In this document: one piece after another, positions 16,640-25,036 of the stretch
Layout of the letters: each line of letters begins with the position of its first letter
How positions within the stretch are numbered: the stretch's first letter is position 1
NCBI GenBank assembly: GCA_028287185.1
Contig: JAQBQD010000147.1
Span: forward strand, 1 to 55,875
Direction of reading: 5' to 3'
Source of the DNA: Gemmatimonadota bacterium
GTDB lineage: Bacteria; Gemmatimonadota; Gemmatimonadetes; Longimicrobiales; Longimicrobiaceae
Length of the DNA: 55,875 bases
Program-made: the position numbers and the translations under genes
The notes under the pieces: generated by a model
Database searches by the model: none
Told to the model about the DNA's origin: nothing
The model's input: the letters and a program-made list of their open reading frames with translations, nothing else

Positions 16640-17281
16640 TCAGGACCCGGTGCCCTTGTGGGCGAAGGCGGCGATCTGCAGGCGCGTGTGCAGGGCGAGC
16701 TTCTCCATCACGTTGCGGACGTGGCTCTTGACGGTGTGGGTGGCGATGCTGAGCCGCGCCGCGATCTCCTTGTTGCTCAGCCCTTCGGAGATCAGCTCGA
16801 TGACCTCGCGCTCGCGGGGCGTCATGCGCACCGCGTCCAGCACCACCGCCCGGCCGCGCCCCACGGCCTCGCGGGCGATCTGCGAGAAGAGCGACGACGT
16901 CATCTGCGGCGGCAGCACGTGGGCCCCCTCGGCGACCGAGCGGATGGTGCTGACCAGGTCCTCGAAGGTGGCGTCCTTGAGGATGAAGCCCGACACGCCC
17001 GCGTTCACGAACTCGATGATGTCCTCGTGCACGGGCATCAGGTCCATGATGATGACCCGCGACTCCGGGTACTCCTGCCTCAGCGTCTCGGCCACGCGCA
17101 GGCTGTCGTCGTCCCAGAGCCCCACGTCCAGCAGGATCACCTCCGGCTTCGCGTCCTTCAGCCGCGCGGGCTCGCCGCTGGAGGCGGACGCCACCACCTT
17201 GAAGTCGGTCGTCCGGTCCAGCATGGCCGCCAATCCCTCGCGGACCAGGCGGTTGTCTTCGATCAATGCGACTGAGATCAT
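16640..17281 (-). CDS. NarL/LuxR-type response regulator
   Basis: A 213-residue two-domain regulator. The receiver domain (1-120) has the acidic pair Glu8/Asp9, the phospho-acceptor Asp52 in VILLDVG, and Lys102 in FILKDA. The usual Thr or Ser at the end of beta-4 is replaced by Asp80 (VIIMDLM), which may alter the phosphorylation switch. The LuxR-type helix-turn-helix is near residues 153-205 (LTPREREVIELISEGLSNKEIA, then THTVKSHVRNVMEKL). No histidine kinase is adjacent. An H-NOX heme sensor lies on the same strand about 740 bases upstream beyond two tRNA genes, which may or may not be related. Confidence 0.93.
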   Translation of the reverse strand: MISVALIEDNRLVREGLAAMLDRTTDFKVVASASSGEPARLKDAKPEVILLDVGLWDDDSLRVAETLRQEYPESRVIIMDLMPVHEDIIEFVNAGVSGFILKDATFEDLVSTIRSVAEGAHVLPPQMTSSLFSQIAREAVGRGRAVVLDAVRMTPREREVIELISEGLSNKEIAARLSIATHTVKSHVRNVMEKLALHTRLQIAAFAHKGTGS

Positions 17282-17786
17282 GCCTGTAGCCGATGGTGGT
17301 GAAGAAGCGAGTCTTCACGCGTGATCCGTCCGGCGGCGCCCGCGCGGTCCGTGGACGCCGGATGACTTCGGGGATGCTCACCGCCCGCGCACCGGGCTGC
17401 CCGGTGCGCGGGCCATGGCGCGACCGATGCTTCGGGAGGACGGGCGCGCCACACGGAAGCGATGGCGGCGCAGCGTACGAATCGGGAGAATGGGACCGCC
17501 AGGCGGCCGAGACAAGGGGTAAGTCGTGCGGCATCTCGACTTCGGAGGCTCGCCGCCGCGTCGCGCCGCCGCCGACTGCGTTCGTCCCCGCCGAATCCAG
17601 GACTGGAAGCAGCGCCGGACATACTCCGACGGCAGACCTGTGCCGTTTCAGCGACGGCCTCGATCGCCTGCGAGTCGGCCCCGCGCAGATCCGCAGCGCG
17701 TGACCCGCCGTCGGTCTCCCAGCCACCGCGCCGGCCCGGATACAGGAAGGGCCGCGGCTCTGTGCTGGAGACGCGGCCCTTCGCAG
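17282..17786. other. Gap between the regulator gene and the tRNA genes
   Basis: About 500 bases with no supported gene. It contains a small hairpin (TGAAGA...TCTTCA) just before the regulator start and should carry the regulator promoter on the minus strand. Short frames here show no family resemblance. Confidence 0.4.
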
Positions 17787-17860
<74 letters not shown>

Positions 17861-17883
17861 AGGGTGCTTCCTGAGAGCTTGAG

Positions 17884-17957
17884 CGGGGCCGACGGGACTC
17901 GAACCCGCGACCTCCGGAGTGACAGTCCGGCACTCTAACCGACTGAGCTACGGCCCC
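17884..17957 (-). tRNA. tRNA-Asp (anticodon GTC)
   Basis: A 74-base minus-strand cloverleaf: acceptor GGGGCCG/CGGCCCC, D-arm GCTC/GAGT, anticodon arm CCGGA-CTGTCAC-TCCGG giving anticodon GTC, and T-arm GCGGG-TTCGAGT-CCCGT. The discriminator is G, as usual for tRNA-Asp. CCA is not encoded. It lies 23 bases upstream of tRNA-Arg, so the two are probably one transcript. Confidence 0.95.
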
Positions 17958-18018
17958 GTGCATGCGGCCCGGAGGCCGAACGCGTGAGCCCCGAAGATAG
18001 CGGCGCCGGACGTTTCGC

Positions 18019-18732
18019 TCAAGCCCCGCCGGACCAGAAATCACTCGGATCGCCGGAAGCCGCGCCGGCGTCGACATCCGCGACTTCGTCGGAATCGCCG
18101 AGCTCCACTCCGTCGGCACCGTCCCGGACCGATCCCACTCCCCCGGCGATCGCGGCCTCCCCCACGGCCCCGCCCTCCCCCGGCTCCACGCGCCCCAGCC
18201 AGCGGAAGCGCAGCAGGCAGCGCTCGCCGCCCCGGTGCATGCACTCCGGCTCCTCGATCTCGATGCGCTCCCCGAAGCCGGCCGCCAGCCCGCGCGCGAT
18301 GCCCTTGGCCACCCAGCACAGCCGCCGCGCCGAGCGGTAGTCGATCTCCACCTGGTCGTCGGCCACGCGGCGGCTGGCGAGCGCGGGGGGCGCGGCGCCC
18401 GGCATCCGCGCGCGGACGGCGGTGTGGATGGCGCGCTCGGTGTGCTCCAGCACGTCCAGCGTCCGCCACGCGGGGTCCACGAGCGGCTCGTACACCCGCA
18501 GCAGCGCCGGGGCCACGAAGGCGCCGAACTCCTCCAGCACCACCGCCACCGGGAGACCCGACGCGCGCGACGCCTGCATCACCAGCGCGAACATCCACTC
18601 GTCGGGGTACGTCTCGCCCACGTGAAAGGGGCCGCCGGGCACGCCGGCGGCCGCCGCCGCGGCCTCCCATCCCTCGCGCCCCAGCCGCTCCACCCCGAAC
18701 AGGCGGAGCTGGTTCATCAGCAGACCGTGCAC
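18019..18732 (-). CDS. H-NOX heme nitric oxide/oxygen-binding protein
   Basis: A 237-residue heme-dependent gas sensor. It opens with MHGLLMNQLRLFG, carries the proximal heme ligand in AIHTAVRARMPGAAPP (His103), and has the heme-propionate motif Y-x-S-x-R as YRSAR (132-136). A final conserved strand region contains ECMHRGGERCLLRF. These features match bacterial H-NOX. The last 50 residues form a Gly/Asp/Glu-rich tail not found in typical family members. The GTG at 18732 is chosen because GAGAGGAG lies just upstream; an upstream TTG would swallow that site. H-NOX proteins usually control a kinase or diguanylate cyclase, but none is adjacent here. Confidence 0.87.
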   Translation of the reverse strand: MHGLLMNQLRLFGVERLGREGWEAAAAAAGVPGGPFHVGETYPDEWMFALVMQASRASGLPVAVVLEEFGAFVAPALLRVYEPLVDPAWRTLDVLEHTERAIHTAVRARMPGAAPPALASRRVADDQVEIDYRSARRLCWVAKGIARGLAAGFGERIEIEEPECMHRGGERCLLRFRWLGRVEPGEGGAVGEAAIAGGVGSVRDGADGVELGDSDEVADVDAGAASGDPSDFWSGGA

Positions 18733-18914
18733 CGGCTCCTCTCTCTCCCCTACCAAGCTCGCTGGAACCCCGTGCCGCCTCCGCGGAGGCCGTCGGGCGG
18801 GGCAAAACGGATGAAGTGATGCGATTCCCGTTCCGCGCCGGGGTGGCGCGCGCCGCGGAGCGGGTTATGCTTCCCGCGTGACCGAGCCGCCCGAGCCCCT
18901 TTTCGCGCCCCGAG

Positions 18915-19838
18915 ATGCCGCCACCCCGCAAGCCGCGCCCCGAGCGCTGGACCGAGCACGCCGTCACCGCCGAGCAGGCGGGCGCCACGGTGCAGGAGGT
19001 CCTGACCGGCCCACTGGGCGTGTCGCGCCGCATGATCCAGCGCCTCACCCGCAGCGACGGCATCCGCCTGAACCGGCGCACGGCGTACCTGGGCAAGAAG
19101 GTGCGCGAGGGAGACGTGGTGTCGGTGCGCATGTCCGCCAACGAGGACGCGGGGCTGGAGCCGGAGGAGATGCCGCTCTCCATCGTGCACGAGGACGCGG
19201 ACGTGCTGGTGCTGGACAAGCCGCCGCACGTCTTCGTGCACCCCACCTCGCCCGAGCAGCGCGGCACCCTGGCGCACGGCATCGCCCACCACTGGAAGCA
19301 GATGCGGCTGCACGCCAAGGTGCGCCCCGTGCACCGGCTGGACCGCGACACCTCGGGCCTTCTGCTCGTCGCGAAGACCGCCTTCGCGCACCAGCACCTG
19401 GACCGCCAGCTCCGCGAGCGCACCCTGCGCCGCACCTACCTGGCCTTCGTCCGCGGCGGGGTGGAGGGGGACGAGGGAACGGTGGACGCGCCCATCGGCC
19501 GGCACCGGGCCAACCCCAACCTGCGCTCCGTGCGCCCCGACGGCGAGCCCGCGCTGACCCGCTGGCACGTGCTGGAGCGATGGGCCGACGCCACGCTGCT
19601 GGAGGTGGAGCTGGAGACGGGCCGCACGCACCAGATCCGCGTCCACATGGCGCACCTGGGCCACCCCGTGCTGGGCGACCGGCAGTACGCCCCCCGCGAC
19701 CGCTCCCCCGCGCGCCGCCAGGCCCTGCACGCCTCGCGCATCTCCTTCGCCCACCCCACCACGGGAGAGCGGATGGAGCTGGAAGTGCCGCTTCCGCAAG
19801 ACATGGCAACGTTGCGCGCAAGTTTGAGGACGCGTTAG
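18915..19838 (+). CDS. RluA-family RNA pseudouridine synthase
   Basis: This 307-residue enzyme isomerises uridine to pseudouridine, probably in 23S rRNA. An N-terminal S4-like RNA-binding domain (about 15-90, with VSRRMIQRLTRSDGIRLNRR) precedes the catalytic domain. The signature HRLDRDTSG contains the catalytic Asp143. Other family marks are VLDKPPHVFVHP, ALTRW and ELETGRTHQIRVHMAHLGHPVLGD. The overall form is RluD-like, but the exact target cannot be assigned. It is divergent from the H-NOX gene. Its 3' end overlaps the convergent CHAP-like gene by four bases, with no terminator in between. Confidence 0.93.
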   Translation: MPPPRKPRPERWTEHAVTAEQAGATVQEVLTGPLGVSRRMIQRLTRSDGIRLNRRTAYLGKKVREGDVVSVRMSANEDAGLEPEEMPLSIVHEDADVLVLDKPPHVFVHPTSPEQRGTLAHGIAHHWKQMRLHAKVRPVHRLDRDTSGLLLVAKTAFAHQHLDRQLRERTLRRTYLAFVRGGVEGDEGTVDAPIGRHRANPNLRSVRPDGEPALTRWHVLERWADATLLEVELETGRTHQIRVHMAHLGHPVLGDRQYAPRDRSPARRQALHASRISFAHPTTGERMELEVPLPQDMATLRASLRTR

Positions 19839-20818
19839 TCGGGGATGTGACCGAACAACGAACCGGGTGCGATACGCCGCGGGCGGATGGCGACCATCAC
19901 GCCTGAGCGGTCGCCCGGATCACCGGCATTGCCTTCGATAGTATACATTGAATCACTGCTCGCGGTCACGACGATTCCAGCATGGCGCGGCTGGTTGGCC
20001 CGATTGGGATCGCTGAAGAATGCAATGTCCCCTGGTTGAGGCACATAACCGCGGCCCACGGCGTGCAGCCACCCCTTGGCGCGGAGTTCCGTCTCAATGT
20101 CGGCCAGCGCGCCGCTGGGCCGGAACGGGGGAGTTAACCTCGTCTGCGTAAAGCACCAAGAGACGAAAGCTCCACTCCACCCAACGCCCTCTTTAAGCCC
20201 GACTGCTTCAAGATACTTCCGTACGCGAGGGCCACGGTTATCACCGCCCTGCTCCACGGCTCCTGCCTCCGCCTCCTTCCGTGCTGCGTCGAGCGCTGCG
20301 CGGCCCACTGCGCTCCCGCCGTTAACTTGGCTGAACACCCACGCATACTTCTGGAAATTCGCGAGCGCGCGCTGAGCCAGAGTACGGACGTGTGGATCGG
20401 GCGAGGAGGCGATCGCCTCCAGTGCCTGCTGCGATCCGGAACTCCTATCGAGAGCCGCAAGTTTGGTCGCCAGCTCCGAGTTGCCAAGCGCCGAGATTGC
20501 GATCAGCGCGAGCTTCTTCTGGTCTTCGCTGCCGGTGAGCTGCGGCATGAACTTCTGCACGATCTCCACCTGCTGTACGGCTAACTGCTGACGCCGATTG
20601 TCGCTGTCGCGATCCGCCTGACGCATGTTGTAGCAGTTGGTGAAGACGAGACCGACGGATGCGATCACCACGCTGGAGAGAAAAGTGGATATGTTCGCGA
20701 ATTTCTCCCACCAATCCTTCGTCGAGGGCGCCTCTGCACACTCCGTCGTATGCATCCGATTCTGCGTCCGGAGCTCCTCCACGAGTTCCTTGAGCACAGC
20801 GGCGGTATCATTTGACAT
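19835..20818 (-). CDS. Membrane-anchored CHAP-like protein with the catalytic Cys replaced by Ser
   Basis: A 327-residue protein with a single membrane segment (about 43-62) after a short cytosolic N-terminus, a helical middle (65-160) suggesting HEAT- or coiled-coil-like packing, and a C-terminal CHAP/NlpC-type domain (about 195-327). Such domains cut peptidoglycan or amides with a Cys-His pair. Here the motif W-C-A-A-F is WSGAF, with Ser215 (AGT at 20174-20176) in place of Cys. His279 in RHAGIV and Asn297 in IEGNAG are kept. It is either an inactive or a repurposed enzyme. The gene is AT-richer than its neighbours, which suggests acquisition. The start ATG at 20818 is the first in frame. 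Confidence 0.7.
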   Translation of the reverse strand: MSNDTAAVLKELVEELRTQNRMHTTECAEAPSTKDWWEKFANISTFLSSVVIASVGLVFTNCYNMRQADRDSDNRRQQLAVQQVEIVQKFMPQLTGSEDQKKLALIAISALGNSELATKLAALDRSSGSQQALEAIASSPDPHVRTLAQRALANFQKYAWVFSQVNGGSAVGRAALDAARKEAEAGAVEQGGDNRGPRVRKYLEAVGLKEGVGWSGAFVSWCFTQTRLTPPFRPSGALADIETELRAKGWLHAVGRGYVPQPGDIAFFSDPNRANQPRHAGIVVTASSDSMYTIEGNAGDPGDRSGVMVAIRPRRIAPGSLFGHIPD

Positions 20819-20959
20819 TTAACTGAGGGTGGCTGAGGAATACGAGGGCCTTTGAGCAATATTTATCACTACCGCGAGGACCGCAATGGTTGTGATGAGT
20901 GCATCGCAGCCGGTTGCGCGCGCCTTGGCACTGTGACACTGTGTCGTCATTTGATCATA

Positions 20960-21460
20960 TCGCCTGCGCCGCTCGCACCTGCAGCTTTACGGCTACGCGC
21001 TCGATGCGGTGGTGGTGAACCGCATTCTGCCCCGAGGAGAGCACGGGCGAGGTGCTGACCGAGTACGTCCGCGCGCAGAAGGGCCATCTGGAGGAGATCG
21101 AGGAATGCTTTGGGCCGCTTCCCATCCTCGCGTGGCGCACCGGGGGCATGAGGTGTTCGGGCTGGAGCTGCTCCGCGAGTGGGACGCACCGCTGAGAGGA
21201 GGCCGACCCCACGGGGCTGCTGGACGGGGAGCAGACGTACCGGGCCGCCGAAGCGGACGGGGAGTACCTGCTAGCAGTGCGGCTTCCGTTCGTGGAGCCG
21301 GGACCGTCCCCGCCGTTCACATCGGCGACCGGATCACGCTTTAAGTGGGTGGGCAGCGGCGCGGTTCCCTGTTGCCCAAGTTCCTCGCCCACTATACTCT
21401 TGTCGATTCCAGGATCGAGAAGGGATGGCTCCGCGCGCGGTTCGCGTGGCCGGGGGCCGG
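20960..21460 (+). pseudogene. Frameshifted C-terminal remnant of an ArsA-family ATPase
   Basis: Plus-strand reading in shifting frames recovers a continuous ArsA-like C-terminus: HLQLYGYALDAVVVNRILP (20975-21031), EESTGEVLTEYVRAQKGHLE in the next frame, EVFGLELLREWD near 21150, DGEYLLAVRLPFVEPG near 21270, and finally GSLLPKFLAHYTLVDSRIEK near 21360-21420, which matches the Hsp20-like domain that ends these ATPases. At least four frame changes and an internal TAA prevent expression as one protein. The N-terminal ATPase half is missing. It borders the AT-rich CHAP-like gene, so that insertion may have destroyed the gene. Residual stretch 20819-20959 holds nothing recognisable. Confidence 0.72.
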
Positions 21461-21615
21461 AGCCCCGCGGAGGAAGCCCCGCGGCGCGCATCCGCGGCCG
21501 CCGGCACCCGCCCGTTCCTGCCCGTCCCTCAGGGGCGGCGCGCACGCCGCGCCCTCCTCCGCAGCACCGCTCCCGCACCAGCCCGGCGCCCGTCCACCCC
21601 TCCCGGAGGCCGTTC

Positions 21616-23154
21616 ATGTTCGTCCCCACCCTGCTGCTCAAGCAGCTCTACACCTTCGGCAGCCTGCGGAACGGCGACGACGGGGTGCATTTCAGCATCA
21701 AGAACCGCCTGAGCGACGCCCAGGTCACGCACCTGCGCGGCCTCCGCTTCAACGGCGTGGAGGTGCCGCTGAGCGAGGTGGAGGTGCACGTGGACGAGGA
21801 CGTCTTCCAGACGGACCAGATCTCGCCCGAGACGCCGGTGTCGTTCCCGCTCAAGAGCACGCTGCGCATCGTGGCGCGGCGGCCGGCGCTGGAGGTGGGC
21901 AAGCACGAGATCGAGATCGCCTTCGACAGCAAGCCTTTCGGCAAGCTCAAGTTCTCGGTGCAGGACGCCATCGCCGAGCGCGGCCCCGCGCAGGTCCGCA
22001 TCCCCCGCGACGCCGAGGACGACTACTCCGAGAGCGCCATCGCCGCCCGCCACCAGTTCGCCGAGGAGTTCACGGGCGCAAAGCTGCACCACGTGAAGGG
22101 CTACTCCTTCGACCCGCACCTGGTGCAGGGCAACTGCGAGCACTTCTCCGGCGTGGCGCAGATCCCCATCGGCTTCGCGGGGCCCATCAAGGTGCACGGC
22201 GAGCACGCGCAGGGCGACTTCCTGATCCCCCTGGCGACCTCGGAGGGCACCCTGGTGGCCTCGTACAACCGGGGCATCCAGGTGCTCAACCAGTGCGGCG
22301 GGGTGAAGTGCACGGTGGTGGGCGACGCCATGCAGCGGGCGCCGGTGTTCGTGTTCGACGACGCGCGCCAGTGCCGCGACTTCGTGACCTGGGTGCACGC
22401 CAACTTCGCGAAGATCGCCTCCGAGGCCGAGTCCACCAGCAGCATCGCGAAGCTGAAGGACATCGACCACTACCTGGCCAGCAAGTTCGTGTACCTGCGC
22501 TTCAACTACCACACGGGCGACGCGGCGGGACAGAACATGGTGGGCCGGGCCACCTTCGCGGCGTGCTCGTGGATCCTGGACCAGTACCCGGGGGTGAAGC
22601 ACTTCTACCTGGAGAGCAACTTCGCCACGGACAAGAAGGCGTCGCAGATCAACATCATGCGCACCCGCGGAAAGCGCGTGACGGCCGAGGCGGTGATCAA
22701 GCGCGACGTGCTGATGCAGCGCATGCGCGTGGAGCCCGAGAACCTGGCCTACCACTACGGCGTGGCCAACATCGGCTCCATCCTGTCGGGCGCCAACAAC
22801 AACGGGCTGCACTCGGCCAACGCCATCACCGCCATGTTCATCGCCACCGGGCAGGACGTGGCGAACGTGGCGGAGTCGTCGGCCGGCATCATGTACGTGG
22901 AGCTGACGGCCGAGCGCGACCTGTACATGTCCATCACCATCCCCTCCCTGATCGTGGCCACGCACGGCGGCGGCACGGGGCTGCCCACCCAGCGCGAGTG
23001 CCTGGAGGTGCTGGGCTGCGTGGGCCGCGGCACGGTGAACAAGCTGGCCGAGATCGTGGCGGGCGTGGTGCTGGCCGGCGAGCTTTCGCTGGGCGCCGCC
23101 ATCTCGTCGTCCGACTGGGTGAGCAGCCACGAGCAGTACGGCCGCAACCGCTAG
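21616..23154 (+). CDS. Hydroxymethylglutaryl-CoA reductase with an extra N-terminal domain
   Basis: This enzyme reduces HMG-CoA to mevalonate for isoprenoid synthesis. The 512-residue product has all four catalytic residues: Glu210 in ATSEGTLVAS, Lys340/341 in DKKASQIN, Asp414 in ATGQDVANV and His505 in SSHEQYGRN. Cofactor-binding marks include TGDAAGQNMV and MRTRGKRVTAEAV. The first 120 residues form a separate beta-rich domain (VPTLLLKQLYTFGSL, then alternating strands) not present in classical class I or II enzymes. No membrane anchor is seen. ATG 21616 is used; no conserved sequence precedes it. It begins a lipid-related run of four genes. Confidence 0.93.
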   Translation: MFVPTLLLKQLYTFGSLRNGDDGVHFSIKNRLSDAQVTHLRGLRFNGVEVPLSEVEVHVDEDVFQTDQISPETPVSFPLKSTLRIVARRPALEVGKHEIEIAFDSKPFGKLKFSVQDAIAERGPAQVRIPRDAEDDYSESAIAARHQFAEEFTGAKLHHVKGYSFDPHLVQGNCEHFSGVAQIPIGFAGPIKVHGEHAQGDFLIPLATSEGTLVASYNRGIQVLNQCGGVKCTVVGDAMQRAPVFVFDDARQCRDFVTWVHANFAKIASEAESTSSIAKLKDIDHYLASKFVYLRFNYHTGDAAGQNMVGRATFAACSWILDQYPGVKHFYLESNFATDKKASQINIMRTRGKRVTAEAVIKRDVLMQRMRVEPENLAYHYGVANIGSILSGANNNGLHSANAITAMFIATGQDVANVAESSAGIMYVELTAERDLYMSITIPSLIVATHGGGTGLPTQRECLEVLGCVGRGTVNKLAEIVAGVVLAGELSLGAAISSSDWVSSHEQYGRNR

Positions 23155-23244
23155 CCGCGCGCCGGCGTCGTTCCGTCCGCGGACGGCGCCGGTCCGGTGT
23201 CGCCGCCCGCCGTCCCCTTCCCCTCCCGCACCCCCGTGCCGCAC

Positions 23245-25029
23245 ATGAGCTACGCGCCCACCACCCTGCTCCGCCTGGTCGACGAGGGGCTGCCGAAGAA
23301 CGGTACCGGCGTGCTGGCGGCCACCAAGCGCGACGGACGCTGGATCGAGACGTCGCCCGCGCAGTTCACGGCGGCGGCGGAGCACCTGGCGATGGGGCTG
23401 CGCGCGCTGGGCGTGCGGCGCGGCGACCGCGTGGCGCTGCACTCCGAGAACAGCGCCGAGTGGCTGATCGCCGACCAGGCGACCCTGTCGCTGGGCGCCG
23501 TGAACGTGCCCATCTACTGCACCCAGCCGGCGGACCAGATCCGCTACATCCTGGAGAACTCGCAGGCGGTGGTGTACATCGTCTCCACCGCCGCGCTGCA
23601 CGCGGGCGTGGCCGAGGCGCTGCCGCAGATCGGGTCGCTGAAGGCGGTCGTGGGCATCCGCGGGGCATTCGCGCCCGGGGTGACGGCGTGGAGCGACGTG
23701 ATCGCGCGCGGGGCCGAGGCGGCGAACGCGGAGCCCGGCGTGTACGCGGCGGAGCGGGCGAAGGCGGAGCCCGAGGACCTGGCGACGCTCATCTACACCT
23801 CGGGCACCACGGGCACGCCCAAGGGGGTGATGCTGACCCACTGGAACCTCGCCAGCAACGTGCTCAGCTCGCTGGAGCGCATGCCGTGGGACATCGAGGG
23901 CGACCGGGGCAAGAAGATCCTGTCGTACCTGCCGCTGTCGCACGTCTTCGAGCGGATGCTGTCGTACCTCTACGTGCACGTGGGCTACCCGGTGTGGTTC
24001 ATCGAGCACATCGAGGAGATGATGGCCGACCTGCAGACGGTGCGGCCCGTGCACTTCTCGTCCGTGCCGCGCCTGCTGGAGAAGGTGAACGCAGCCATCC
24101 ACGCCAAGCCGGCGCAGCTTTCCGGCGCGCAGAAGGCGGTGATGACGTGGGGGCTGGGACTGGCGGACCGTTTCGACGTCGAGAAGTCGCTGGGCGGGCT
24201 CGACAAGGTGCGGTACGCGCTGGCGGACGCCCTGGTGTTCAAGAAGATCCGAGCCCTGTTCGGCGGCAACCTGAAGGCCATCACCAGCGGCGGCGCCGCG
24301 CTGGGGAGAGAGGTGATGAACTTCATGAACGCCGTGGGCATCTTCTGCGGGCAGGGCTACGGCCTGAGCGAGACGTCGCCCGTGATCGCGGTCTACTCCC
24401 CCGGCGGGCTGCGCGCGGGCTCGGTGGGCACGCCCATCAGCGGCGTCGAGGTGAGGACGGCGGAGGACGGCGAGATCCTGGTGCGCGGGCCCAACGTGAT
24501 GAAGGGCTACTTCGACGCGCCCGAGGCCACGGCCGAGGTGATGACGGAGGACGGCTGGTTCAGGACGGGCGACGTGGGCCACCTGGACGCGGCCGGCTAC
24601 CTGTTCATCACCGACCGCAAGAAGGAGCTGCTGAAGCTTTCCACCGGCAAGTACGTGGCGCCGCAGCCCATCGAGGGGCGCCTGGCCGCCAGCCGCTTCA
24701 TCGAGCAGGCTGTCGTCATCGGCAACAGCCGCCAGTTCGCCACGGCGCTGCTGGTGGTGGACGTGGCCGCCCTCCGCGTGGAGTTCGCCGCCCGCGGCAC
24801 GCCCCTGGGCGACGGCGAGGTGCTGGACCAGCCGGGCGTGCGCGAGCTGATTGCGGCCGAGGTGCAGGCCGTGAACGCGGCGCTGCCGCACTGGGAGCAG
24901 GTGAAGAAGTTCTCTCTCGTCCGCCGCCCCTGGAGCATCGAGACGGGCGAGCTGACGCCGACGATGAAGATCAAGCGGCGCGTGGTGCAGGAGCGGCACG
25001 CCGACGAGATCCAGTCGATGTACGTCTGA
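23245..25029 (+). CDS. Long-chain acyl-CoA synthetase (AMP-binding)
   Basis: This ligase activates fatty acids to acyl-CoA by way of an acyl-AMP. The 594-residue product carries the P-loop LIYTSGTTGTPKGVM, the GYGLSETSP adenylate motif, GWFRTGDVGHLD, and the hinge with C-terminal lysine region ITDRKKELLKLSTGKYV. The order and spacing fit long-chain (FadD15-like) enzymes better than short-chain ones. The start at ATG 23245 is used because SYAPTTLLRLVDEGL resembles the family N-terminus; the frame is open 16 codons further upstream. It sits 90 bases after the HMG-CoA reductase gene and just before a UbiB-type kinase gene. Confidence 0.93.
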   Translation: MSYAPTTLLRLVDEGLPKNGTGVLAATKRDGRWIETSPAQFTAAAEHLAMGLRALGVRRGDRVALHSENSAEWLIADQATLSLGAVNVPIYCTQPADQIRYILENSQAVVYIVSTAALHAGVAEALPQIGSLKAVVGIRGAFAPGVTAWSDVIARGAEAANAEPGVYAAERAKAEPEDLATLIYTSGTTGTPKGVMLTHWNLASNVLSSLERMPWDIEGDRGKKILSYLPLSHVFERMLSYLYVHVGYPVWFIEHIEEMMADLQTVRPVHFSSVPRLLEKVNAAIHAKPAQLSGAQKAVMTWGLGLADRFDVEKSLGGLDKVRYALADALVFKKIRALFGGNLKAITSGGAALGREVMNFMNAVGIFCGQGYGLSETSPVIAVYSPGGLRAGSVGTPISGVEVRTAEDGEILVRGPNVMKGYFDAPEATAEVMTEDGWFRTGDVGHLDAAGYLFITDRKKELLKLSTGKYVAPQPIEGRLAASRFIEQAVVIGNSRQFATALLVVDVAALRVEFAARGTPLGDGEVLDQPGVRELIAAEVQAVNAALPHWEQVKKFSLVRRPWSIETGELTPTMKIKRRVVQERHADEIQSMYV

Positions 25030-25036
25030 GGGCGGG

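Noticed and set aside
17282..17786. Small genes in the gap before the tRNA genes
   Set aside because: Short frames exist on both strands, but codon bias, motifs and ribosome sites are lacking.
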